Made by a program: the position numbers and the translations under genes
In this document: in pieces, positions 8,281 to 15,405 of the stretch
Layout: every line of letters begins with the position of its first letter
How positions within the stretch are numbered: the first letter of the stretch is position 1
DNA from: QYOJ01 sp964616825
Lineage (GTDB): Bacteria > Bacteroidota > Bacteroidia > Bacteroidales > FEN-979
Length of the DNA: 64,000 bases
Assembly (NCBI GenBank): GCA_964616825.1
Contig: CAZTSX010000006.1
Location: forward strand, 1 to 64,000
Direction of reading: 5' to 3'
The notes under the pieces: generated by a model
Database searches by the model: none
Seen by the model: the letters and a program-made list of their open reading frames with translations, nothing else
What the model was told of the DNA's origin: nothing

Positions 8281-8790
8281 AAAACAACCTTCTATCCAAT
8301 TTATTGCATTCTGAAGCCGCTCACCACCCAAACCGGAAACCACCCGGAAGTTCCAGCCTCGCTCTATCATCTCATTGTAGTATAGGCTGAACAGATGTTC
8401 CCGCATTTGCGGGTGTTCCCGCTGTGGATCGTATTCCCAGGGTGTATCAATGTTACAAAGCAGATAAAGGTCGTAGGTATGGGTAACCAGGCTCTCCAAT
8501 ATCCATGGGTCACAGCGTTTGAAGGCTACATCACTCCAGATCTTGGTCACCATCAAGTCTGTGTCGCAGAAGAGATAGTTGTTGGCCTGTTGTTCAAGAT
8601 CCCGCTCCCGGTTAAGCTGTCCGTGCGCAATGGTTAATATATCACCTTCCTCATAAGGGCGCCCAAGGGTATCAATATAGTCGCGGGCAAACTCCGGCAC
8701 CCAGACAGTCCCATAATGGTCTGCCAACTGCTTCGAAAGCTTCGACTTCCCCGTTGACTCAGGCCCGGTAATTGCAATTTTTCTTGTCAT
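8269..8790 (-). CDS. NadR-like AAA/P-loop kinase (nicotinamide riboside kinase domain)
   Basis: The 173-residue protein matches the C-terminal ribosylnicotinamide kinase domain of NadR. A P-loop is at residues 8-15 (GPESTGKS), followed by VPEFARDYI and CDTDLMVTKIWSD. It would phosphorylate nicotinamide riboside to NMN. It lacks the NadR adenylyltransferase and helix-turn-helix domains, the usual short form in Bacteroidota. It lies 17 bp downstream of pnuC, which imports the substrate, so the pair forms a salvage unit. The C/G-rich inverted repeat at 8805-8854 sits at the junction. Confidence 0.9.
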   Translation of the reverse strand: MTRKIAITGPESTGKSKLSKQLADHYGTVWVPEFARDYIDTLGRPYEEGDILTIAHGQLNRERDLEQQANNYLFCDTDLMVTKIWSDVAFKRCDPWILESLVTHTYDLYLLCNIDTPWEYDPQREHPQMREHLFSLYYNEMIERGWNFRVVSGLGGERLQNAINWIEGCFNGC

Positions 8791-8804
8791 CCGGCCATTT
8801 TTTA

Positions 8805-8854
8805 CCCCTAAATCCCCTGAAGGGGACTTACTCCCCCTTTAGGGGGCCGGGGGG
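8805..8854. repeat. C/G-rich inverted repeat overlapping the pnuC stop
   Basis: Two adjacent hairpins, TCCCCTGAAGGGGA (8813-8826) and CCCCC-TTTA-GGGGG (8833-8846), are followed by GCCGGGGGG. The element encodes the last residues of PnuC (NTPRPPKGGVSPLQGI on the minus strand) and supplies its stop codon. Similar palindromic C/G-rich elements occur as dispersed repeats in other Bacteroidota genomes. Confidence 0.7.
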
Positions 8855-9446
8855 TATTGTCAAGTTTCCCTCTCCACTCAATGAACCCAAATACAGCGAT
8901 CACAGTAAATACCACAAACTGGAAAGCGCTGAAATAAAGGTTCAACCAAATGAACATGCCAATTGATATGATGTCTCCTGCAATCCAGAGGAGCCAGTGT
9001 TCGATCTTTTTCTGAGCCAATAACCACATAGCAATGATGTAGATAGAGGTAGTGAGAGCATCCCAGGATGGAATCTCACTATCGGTATAGCGATCCAGAA
9101 GAAATTGCAGGAGGAAAAAGAATGCGATGATCAGCGCTGTATAAAGTAAAATTCCCGGCAGCTTTAATCGGGAAATATAAATCCGTTCGTCTTTTTTATT
9201 TTTCCGAAGCCAATTATACCAGCCATATGCACTCATGACCGCATAAAATACGTTTATCCCGGCATAGGCATATAGTTTCGAATTGTAACAGATGTAAACG
9301 TAGATCAATACGTTAATTATTCCCAGGGGATAGACCAGTATATTCTCTTTCTTCATGAACCAGACACTGGTCAGTCCGCACAAAACAGCGAAGATCTCAA
9401 GGATGCTGGTCGGGGCACCCAGAATATGAATGGGATCGGTAAGCAA
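8808..9446 (-). CDS. pnuC: PnuC-like nicotinamide riboside transporter
   Basis: The 212-residue protein has seven or so hydrophobic segments and the PnuC signatures KKENILVYPLGIINV and YAVMSAYGWYNW near residues 32-77. It carries nicotinamide riboside across the inner membrane, with trapping by the neighbouring kinase. No ATG fits the family N-terminus; the in-frame TTG at 9446 is preceded by a stop only 18 bp upstream and is the only sensible start. The final 16 or so residues come from the C/G-rich repeat. A promoter box lies at 9472-9480. Confidence 0.9.
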   Translation of the reverse strand: MLTDPIHILGAPTSILEIFAVLCGLTSVWFMKKENILVYPLGIINVLIYVYICYNSKLYAYAGINVFYAVMSAYGWYNWLRKNKKDERIYISRLKLPGILLYTALIIAFFFLLQFLLDRYTDSEIPSWDALTTSIYIIAMWLLAQKKIEHWLLWIAGDIISIGMFIWLNLYFSAFQFVVFTVIAVFGFIEWRGKLDNTPRPPKGGVSPLQGI

Positions 9447-9471
9447 AGTAGCAGGATTGTATGATTATCCA

Positions 9472-9480
9472 GCAAAGATA
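9472..9480 (-). promoter_or_regulatory. Promoter box of pnuC
   Basis: TATCTTTGC on the minus strand, 26 bp before the TTG start of pnuC. It faces away from the dedA box 12 bp to the right, so the two promoters overlap. Confidence 0.65.
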
Positions 9481-9492
9481 ATTGTAAAAGTG

Positions 9493-9501
9493 TAAATTTG
9501 C
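9493..9501 (+). promoter_or_regulatory. Promoter box of dedA
   Basis: TAAATTTGC, 24 bp before the dedA ATG, fits the TAnnTTTG consensus. Its -33 region overlaps the pnuC promoter. Confidence 0.65.
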
Positions 9502-9524
9502 CCCCAATAGAAGATATATAGAAT

Positions 9525-10190
9525 ATGATTGAAGCAATTGAATTCCTTATCGATTTTATTCTCCACATCGATAAACACCTCCTGCAGATTGTTTCCGATT
9601 ACAAGACCTGGACCTACCTGATCCTTTTCGCCATTATCTTTATGGAAACAGGTTTTGTTGTTACGCCGTTCCTCCCGGGCGACTCCCTGCTCTTTGCTGC
9701 CGGCACCATCGCTGCCATGGATGGGAATCCACTCAATATTGTTTTTATCATTCCTCTGCTGATTGCTGCTGCATTCCTTGGCGATAACACCAACTATTTT
9801 ATTGGTAAGTTCCTGGGACATAAAGTGTATGAAAAAAACTATAAACTGATCAAACGAAGCTACCTGGATAAAACCCATGAGTTTTATGAAAAGCATGGCC
9901 GGATCACCATCATCATTGCCAGGTTCATGCCGATCCTCCGTACGTTTGCTCCCTTTGTGGCAGGTGTTGGGACCATGCGATATGTCCGTTTTGTATCATT
10001 CAGTTTCATTGGAAATGTCATATGGATCACTCTCTTTTCAACGGCAGGATATTTCTTCGGAAACATCCCTTTCATTAAAGAAAACTTTACCATCGCCATT
10101 CTTGGGATCATTCTGATTTCCATACTCCCGATGATCATTGCAGGCATCAGAAAGTTCCTTGAAAACCGGAAAAGGAAACGTACTCCATGA
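9525..10190 (+). CDS. DedA family membrane protein
   Basis: This 221-residue integral membrane protein shows the DedA/SNARE-associated pattern: FMETGFVVTPFLPGDSLLF at about 39-57, and the conserved amphipathic block ARFMPILRTFAPFVAG at about 132-147 whose arginines are essential in the family. DedA proteins act in phospholipid scrambling or undecaprenyl-phosphate recycling and support membrane energetics. It is transcribed alone, convergent with the transketolase C-terminal gene. Confidence 0.93.
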   Translation: MIEAIEFLIDFILHIDKHLLQIVSDYKTWTYLILFAIIFMETGFVVTPFLPGDSLLFAAGTIAAMDGNPLNIVFIIPLLIAAAFLGDNTNYFIGKFLGHKVYEKNYKLIKRSYLDKTHEFYEKHGRITIIIARFMPILRTFAPFVAGVGTMRYVRFVSFSFIGNVIWITLFSTAGYFFGNIPFIKENFTIAILGIILISILPMIIAGIRKFLENRKRKRTP

Positions 10191-10361
10191 GGCGTTCGAT
10201 CCATAAAAGTCAGATAACCGGTCCTGCTCACCCGTCATGATCAGAACAAGAATCATACGTAATTGATTGCCAGGTGTGAAACGTGAGACGTGAAAATGCA
10301 GGAATGTAGGAATGCAGGAATTAACAATTAGACTTGAACCTCGTCCCTCGACCATCGAACC
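10191..10361. repeat. Convergent gap with word repeats
   Basis: Between the stops of dedA and tktC, bases 10265-10322 hold GTGAAACGTGAGACGTGAAA and GCAGGAATGTAGGAATGCAGGAAT, and 10330-10362 hold CCTCGTCCCTCGACCATCGAACC. The latter family returns at 50218-50262. No clear U-tract terminator is seen. Confidence 0.7.
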
Positions 10362-11321
10362 TTAACTAGTTTTCCGCTCAATCGCTTTCAAGGCAGCAAT
10401 CACAATATCCGGTGTATCCAGTCCGTATTTTTGTAAAAGTTCTTCCGGTTTTCCGCTCTCACCAAATTTATCATCTACAGCAACCATCTCCATCGGGACT
10501 GGATGATATCTGACCAGAGCCTGTGCGATGCTGTCGCCTAAACCTCCATAGCGTTGATGTTCCTCAGCTGACAAAGCGCATCCGGTCTTCCTGACAGATG
10601 ACAGAACAGCCTCTTCATCCAATGGCTTGATCGTATGTATGTTTATGACTTCAGCATGGATGCCCTGCTCTTCCAGGATGACACATGCCTCAAGCGCTTT
10701 CCAGACCAGGTGGCCCGTAGCAAAAATACTCACGTCGGAACCTTCCTGCAATGTCAGTGCTTTCCCGATGACAAACTCCTGATCCTCAAGTGTGAAATTT
10801 GGTACTTTGGGCCTGCCAAATCTCAGGTAAACCGGGCCAACATGCTTAGCAATTGCAAACGTAGCAGCCTTTGTCTGGTTAAAATCACAAGGATTGATCA
10901 CAGTCATAAACGGAAGCATTTTCATCATACCGATGTCCTCCAGACTCTGATGTGTCGCACCATCCTCACCAAGTGTTACACCGGCATGAGAAGCGCAAAT
11001 TTTCACATTCTTTTGAGAGTAAGCTACCGATTGCCGGATCTGGTCAAACACCCGTGCTGTGGCAAAGTTTGCAAAGGTTCCGGCAAACGGGACCTTCCCT
11101 CCTATCGTCAAACCTGCGGCAAGGCCGATCATATTGGCTTCAGCAATGCCGGCTTCTATAAACCTGTCAGGGAACTCCTTTGCAAATGCATTCATCTTCA
11201 GCGACCCGGTCAGGTCGGCACAAAGTGCTACAATATTTTCATTCGTCCTGCCAAGCTCCAATAAAGCTTCCCCAAAACCAGAACGAGTATCTTTTGAACC
11301 CAGGTTGGTAAATTTCATCAT
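10362..11321 (-). CDS. Transketolase, C-terminal subunit (PYR and C domains)
   Basis: The 319-residue protein corresponds to the second half of transketolase. The pyrimidine-binding domain shows EAGIAEANMIGLAAGLT with the glutamate that activates thiamine diphosphate, and GVTLGEDGATHQSLEDIG; the C domain contains SAEEHQRYGGLGDSIA. It must pair with the N-terminal subunit encoded at 14419-15264 to move two-carbon ketol groups in the pentose phosphate pathway. The two genes are normally adjacent; here two VWA genes lie between them. Start at 11321 or the next codon (MM) is equivalent. Confidence 0.93.
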   Translation of the reverse strand: MMKFTNLGSKDTRSGFGEALLELGRTNENIVALCADLTGSLKMNAFAKEFPDRFIEAGIAEANMIGLAAGLTIGGKVPFAGTFANFATARVFDQIRQSVAYSQKNVKICASHAGVTLGEDGATHQSLEDIGMMKMLPFMTVINPCDFNQTKAATFAIAKHVGPVYLRFGRPKVPNFTLEDQEFVIGKALTLQEGSDVSIFATGHLVWKALEACVILEEQGIHAEVINIHTIKPLDEEAVLSSVRKTGCALSAEEHQRYGGLGDSIAQALVRYHPVPMEMVAVDDKFGESGKPEELLQKYGLDTPDIVIAALKAIERKTS

Positions 11322-11337
11322 AGTATAATAGTTATAA

Positions 11338-11500
11338 GGTCAATAAAGTCATTAAAGCCATTAAAGAAAACAATCTTACATCTTACATCTTACATTTCAC
11401 TTTTCGCTATTCGCTTTTTCACCATATCACCACATCACCACATCACCACATCACCACATCACCACATCACCACATCACCACCTCACTACCTCACAACACC
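11338..11500. repeat. Word-repeat array (TCATTAAAG, TCTTACA, CATCACCA families)
   Basis: The gap between vwa2 and tktC consists almost wholly of short repeated words: AAGTCATTAAAGCCATTAAAG, then TCTTACATCTTACATTTCAC, TTTTCGCTATTCGC, then about nine copies of CACATCAC running into the vwa2 stop. There are no unique spacers, so this is not a CRISPR. In the direction of transcription it forms the leader of tktC. Confidence 0.85.
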
Positions 11501-12849
11501 ACCTCACTCCGCTCTCCTGGTTCTACCCTGAATTGTTTTTGCCTGGAGTCACTCAATCGGTTAGAAGTTTTTGATCTGTATACTACATAGTAGTTTCCCG
11601 GCTGCAAATCGAACTTTTCCGGAATCGTGTCCCCACGCAGATTACAAATCCAAAGCATCTCTCCACTCTGATCCATATAGAGACAACCAACTACTTCTTC
11701 ACCGGTTTCGATCAGGACTTTCCCTGGTATGGGAATCTCCAGCAGGGTCGTCTGATCCGGACCGATCGTCACATCCCAGTAATTCATCCTGGGAGTAGTC
11801 AGGACCGTAACATCATAGCTTCCTGCGATATATCGTTCCCTTTTATTGCTTTGCTGCACATGAATAGCTTGTCCCACGCCCCGTTGCCTGATGATACAAG
11901 GGTATGTTTGATCGCTCTCGGTTTTGAAAATAAGGTATCCCTGGGGGGCGTGAACATTTATCGGTGTATGCTTTCCTGGTTCAATCCATACTGAGTCTTT
12001 ACGAGCCGGAGGAATGGTTTGAACCACCACATCATAGGTAATCAACGGGTCGATAAAGAGTGTGTCGGGTAATCCTTTTTCATTCAATGTATGGATGAAA
12101 CTGTACCGGGCGTTGCCCGTTGTCCGGTCGTAAAAAATCACATGGACATCGCTTTCCACAGGCATTTCATGTTGATTCAGGATATTGATCTGTGATGAAG
12201 TGGGGCTGAGCGATGTGGCTACAATATCATCCAGAACACGCTTAAACTCAGGCTCCACACTGGCATTGTAGTAGTTACCCATACAGTCGAAATAACCCTT
12301 CAACTGATCACCGATTCCGACAATAAAGGGGCGCAGGAATATCCCTCTGCTCTGTAGCTCCAGTGAAACTTGACAGGGATCGCCTTCACAGGCTTCCAGA
12401 CCATCGGTAATCAGGATCACAATATTCCTGCACGTTTCACATGGGGTAAAATCAGTTACTGTTTGCTCCAGGGAGAACGCAATGGGGGTTGTTCCCCTTG
12501 GGCTCAGTTTTTCCAGGACAGAAGTGATGGTTGAAATATTATCAGCTCCGAATGGAACCATCAGGTACGAATCCTCACAATCGGGACCCGGTGTACGTTT
12601 GGGACCATAAATCCGTAATCCGATCTCCAGGTTTTCTTCACCCTGCAAGCTGTCAAGGATCGTACTCAATACATTGACAGCGATATTATACTTTGAATCA
12701 CTTTGCCAGTGCTCAGTCATGCTCTCCGAAGCATCAAAAACGATCAGAATCCGGCTTAGCAGCTCCTCTTCGTCAGGATTCATAATCGGCTGGCAAATCA
12801 GCGTTACACTAAAAAACATTGAAATCACAAAACCGATAATTTTCTTCAT
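11491..12849 (-). CDS. Secreted VWA-domain protein, copy 2
   Basis: The 452-residue protein has a signal peptide (about 1-19) and a von Willebrand A domain with MIDAS residues DASES (39-43), the threonine in RGTTPIAFS and VILITDGLEACEGDPC. Paired cysteines (CETC, CEGDPC) suggest an oxidised, extracytoplasmic domain. The C-terminal half is beta-rich, with an NVHAPQGYLIFKT segment and carboxypeptidase-like repeats, and ends with DLQPGNYYVVYRSK. It is clearly paralogous to the protein encoded at 12881-14269, 31 bp upstream. The VWA domain implies metal-dependent protein binding; the partner is unknown. Confidence 0.85.
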   Translation of the reverse strand: MKKIIGFVISMFFSVTLICQPIMNPDEEELLSRILIVFDASESMTEHWQSDSKYNIAVNVLSTILDSLQGEENLEIGLRIYGPKRTPGPDCEDSYLMVPFGADNISTITSVLEKLSPRGTTPIAFSLEQTVTDFTPCETCRNIVILITDGLEACEGDPCQVSLELQSRGIFLRPFIVGIGDQLKGYFDCMGNYYNASVEPEFKRVLDDIVATSLSPTSSQINILNQHEMPVESDVHVIFYDRTTGNARYSFIHTLNEKGLPDTLFIDPLITYDVVVQTIPPARKDSVWIEPGKHTPINVHAPQGYLIFKTESDQTYPCIIRQRGVGQAIHVQQSNKRERYIAGSYDVTVLTTPRMNYWDVTIGPDQTTLLEIPIPGKVLIETGEEVVGCLYMDQSGEMLWICNLRGDTIPEKFDLQPGNYYVVYRSKTSNRLSDSRQKQFRVEPGERSEVVL

Positions 12850-12890
12850 CCAGTCATCAAGTTATCCAGTCATCCAGCATCTAGTAATCA
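12850..12890. repeat. ATCCAG word repeat between the two VWA genes
   Basis: Variants of CATCCAGTCATC/GTTATCCAG fill the 31 bp gap between the VWA paralogs. They resemble the patches at 8223-8280 and 24868-24925. Confidence 0.65.
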
Positions 12891-14269
12891 TACAACCTCA
12901 CATTTGTAGTCAGGCCCGATTTAATCTCAAAGCCCTTTTCAATCGTATAAAACGTCCTGTTCGCATATTTCGATCTGAATACAACACGATAGTTCCCAGG
13001 CTGAAGATAAAGTGTCTCCTGATGCTGGGGCGTGTCTTTCAGGTTATAAAGCCAGATCAACTCATTCCGGTTTTCCAGGTAAACGCTCCCATATCCTTTC
13101 GTTGTGGTTTGAATCACTGCAATTCCGGGTAGCGGGATCTCCACTGTAGTCGTATGGTTTTGCCTGATCTCAATGTCACCGGATGAGATTCGTGGCAGAC
13201 ACAGAATTTCCGCTTCATAGGTTCCGGTCAGGTATTTCTCCAGTTGATCAAAATCCTGGACATTAATCGTCTCATGTTCTCCCTTCTTTCGAATGATACA
13301 GAGAAGGTCCTTCAATATTGTTCGTCCCTTGGCCCGGAATGCCAGAAAGCCCTGAGGAGCATCAATCCCAACTGTATTGTGGATGCCTGAGGTCAGCTTG
13401 ATGCTATCCTTATGCACAGGAGGTATGGTATGAACCACGATATCGTATGTTACCAATGGGTCAATTTCCAGAGTATCAGGAACCCCTTTGCTGTTCATTG
13501 AATGAATCAGGTTGTGTTTGATCTTTCCCGAAACGTGATCATAAAATGTCATGTTAACATTGGTCTCTTTCGGGTTTTCGTAGATATCAAGCAGGTTCAC
13601 CTGAATGGTAGTGGGATTGAGAGCGCGGGAGATAATCACCTTCAGCGCTTGCCGGAATTCATTCTCATCCTTTGCATCAAAATAGGTGCCGACACACTCA
13701 AACTGCTCTTTAAAACTTCTTCCTATGCCAATAATAAATGGCTTCAGAATGATTCCCTGACGCTGAAGCTCGACTGAAACCAGGCATGGATCTCCGTCAC
13801 ACTCTTCAATACCATCTGTAATCAGGATGATGATGTTGCGGCAGTTATCACAAGGCGGAAAATCCTTTGCAGCTTCAGAGAGTGAATGTGCGATCGGGGT
13901 GATCCCTTTGGGAGAGACCGATCTGAATACCTGCTTTATCTGTGCGATATTGTCTTTTCCGAAAGGAACCTTCAACTCGGTGTCGATGCAATCACCAGGT
14001 GGATAGTACCGTTGATGTCCATAAAGCCGAAGAGCGAGTTCCAGGTTAGGTGTTCCACGTAAGCTATCAAGGATAGTGGAGAAGAGTCGCGTCGCAATAT
14101 TGAACTTGGTGTCACTTTCCCATCTCCCGATCATACTTTGTGATGCATCAAAAACAAAGAGGATGCGGTTCACCGGTTTAGGCAACTCCTTTTCATCATC
14201 TTGTGCCCAAAGAGTCGTTATGCTAAAAACAAGCAGCAAAAAGAAAATATATTTTTTTGGTCTATACAT
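12881..14269 (-). CDS. Secreted VWA-domain protein, copy 1
   Basis: The 462-residue protein has a signal peptide ending TLWAQ, a VWA domain with MIDAS DASQS (41-45), KGITPIAHS and IILITDGIEECDGDPC, then a beta-rich C-terminal half with ITYDIVV-like and DAPQGFLAFRAKG elements and a closing LQPGNYRVVFRSKYANR strand. It aligns along its full length with the next gene; the two share the cysteine pattern but differ at many positions, so the duplication is not recent. A repeat-bearing leader (14270-14400) precedes it. Role unknown; surface adhesion or complex assembly is plausible. Confidence 0.85.
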   Translation of the reverse strand: MYRPKKYIFFLLLVFSITTLWAQDDEKELPKPVNRILFVFDASQSMIGRWESDTKFNIATRLFSTILDSLRGTPNLELALRLYGHQRYYPPGDCIDTELKVPFGKDNIAQIKQVFRSVSPKGITPIAHSLSEAAKDFPPCDNCRNIIILITDGIEECDGDPCLVSVELQRQGIILKPFIIGIGRSFKEQFECVGTYFDAKDENEFRQALKVIISRALNPTTIQVNLLDIYENPKETNVNMTFYDHVSGKIKHNLIHSMNSKGVPDTLEIDPLVTYDIVVHTIPPVHKDSIKLTSGIHNTVGIDAPQGFLAFRAKGRTILKDLLCIIRKKGEHETINVQDFDQLEKYLTGTYEAEILCLPRISSGDIEIRQNHTTTVEIPLPGIAVIQTTTKGYGSVYLENRNELIWLYNLKDTPQHQETLYLQPGNYRVVFRSKYANRTFYTIEKGFEIKSGLTTNVRLYDY

Positions 14270-14417
14270 AAAAGGTCATACGGAAATTCAGTCATACGGT
14301 AATTGTATATCATTTTTCGTATTTCCGTATTTCATATTTCGTATTTCGTATTTCCATATTTCGTATTTCCGTATTTCGTCATTAAATCGTAAATCGGAAA
14401 TCGAATTAATCGGAAAT
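14270..14417 (-). repeat. Two-part word-repeat leader of vwa1
   Basis: Read on the minus strand, the gap starts with CGATTTCCGATTTACGATTT words, continues with ACGAAATACGGAAAT copies (about 14306-14383), then CCGTATGACTG and CCGTATGACC, and reaches the vwa1 ATG. Order and spacing resemble bases 1-139 in front of the GNAT gene. Confidence 0.8.
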
Positions 14418-14418
14418 T

Positions 14419-15264
14419 TCAATAGTCCCCAAGTGTCTCTTCAAGTTGTTCAAGCGCTGATTCCGCCTGTTCATCGTTGGGTGGTACACCATGCCATTCA
14501 TGTTTATCGAGCATGAAATCAACGCCATAACCCATGTGGGAATGCATGATAATTATAACGGGTTTCCCTTGATTTAATTGTTGTTTTGCAAGGGTTAACT
14601 GATCTACTACATCAGTCATGTCGTTGCCTTGCATCTCCATCACATGCCAGCTAAAAGATTCCAGCTTTCCGCGCAGATCACCCAATGGAATTACCTCTTC
14701 TATGGGTCCGTCAATCTGCTTGCCATTATAATCGATCACGGCAATGATGTTATCTACACACTTCCCTGCTCCGAACATCAGGGCCTCCCAGTTCTGACCC
14801 TCCTGAAGTTCTCCATCACCAAGGAGACAAAATACAGTATGCGGATCCCCATTCAGTTTCTTGGCCAATGCCGCTCCCAGTGCAACGGATAAACCCTGGC
14901 CCAGGGAACCTGATGCAACCCGAATGCCCGGCGTGCCTTCCAGCGTTGATGGATGCCCCTGCAGCCGTGTATCCAATTTTCGGAATGTGGCCAGCTCAAA
15001 AACGTCGAAAAAACCATACCGGGCAAGCACACTGTACCAGAGTGTAGAGAGGTGCCCGTTGGAAAGAAAGAAAAGATCTTCGCCCTCTCCATCAAGGGTA
15101 AAACTTCCGGGATCGGGTTTCATGATTGCAAAATAGAGCGCAACCAGAAAATCGGTGGCTCCTAATGCTCCACCCGGATGACCAGATGAAGCTCCATGGA
15201 TCATACGAACGATATCACGCCTGATCTGGGAGGCAATTTTTGTTAGTTCAGTTGTCGATAGCAT
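14419..15264 (-). CDS. Transketolase, N-terminal (thiamine diphosphate-binding) subunit
   Basis: From the ATG at 15264 (MLSTTELTKIASQI) the protein has 281 residues and corresponds to the PP domain of transketolase. It shows ASSGHPGGALGATDFLVALYF, the Mg/ThDP motif GDGELQEGQNWEALMFG and the closing HMGYGVDFML...WHGVPPN. A longer frame opens at 15321, but the promoter box TATATTTGA at 15302-15310 lies downstream of that codon, favouring 15264. Its partner subunit is encoded about 3 kb away, past two VWA genes. Confidence 0.92.
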   Translation of the reverse strand: MLSTTELTKIASQIRRDIVRMIHGASSGHPGGALGATDFLVALYFAIMKPDPGSFTLDGEGEDLFFLSNGHLSTLWYSVLARYGFFDVFELATFRKLDTRLQGHPSTLEGTPGIRVASGSLGQGLSVALGAALAKKLNGDPHTVFCLLGDGELQEGQNWEALMFGAGKCVDNIIAVIDYNGKQIDGPIEEVIPLGDLRGKLESFSWHVMEMQGNDMTDVVDQLTLAKQQLNQGKPVIIIMHSHMGYGVDFMLDKHEWHGVPPNDEQAESALEQLEETLGDY

Positions 15265-15301
15265 TGATAATGACGTTTTTAAGTTGAGTATTGCTGTCGT
15301 G

Positions 15302-15310
15302 TCAAATATA
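15302..15310 (-). promoter_or_regulatory. Promoter box of the transketolase N gene
   Basis: TATATTTGA on the minus strand, 38 bp before the chosen ATG; a -33 TTG lies upstream. It may drive the whole tktN-vwa1-vwa2-tktC run. Confidence 0.6.
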
Positions 15311-15369
15311 GGTCTTTTCAACGATGGAAAAGAGCGGGTGTTAATAAAATTGGATAAGATTTAAAATCC

Positions 15370-15378
15370 TATTTTTGC
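15370..15378 (+). promoter_or_regulatory. Promoter box of the GH3/serine hydrolase gene
   Basis: TATTTTTGC, 28 bp before the ATG at 15406, matches TAnnTTTG. Confidence 0.6.
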
Positions 15379-15405
15379 AATGCTGCATTTCAACTTTTTC
15401 TACAC

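Noticed and set aside
10635..11264. 209-codon plus-strand open frame
   Set aside because: Antisense shadow of the transketolase C gene, cysteine/histidine-rich and without any domain pattern.
11419..11500. Possible CRISPR-like array of CATCACCA copies
   Set aside because: The copies are contiguous with no unique spacers, the unit is only about 8 bp, and no cas genes are near.
15265..15321. Longer N-terminus for the transketolase N subunit starting at 15321
   Set aside because: That start precedes the promoter box at 15302-15310, and the extra residues are not conserved-looking.
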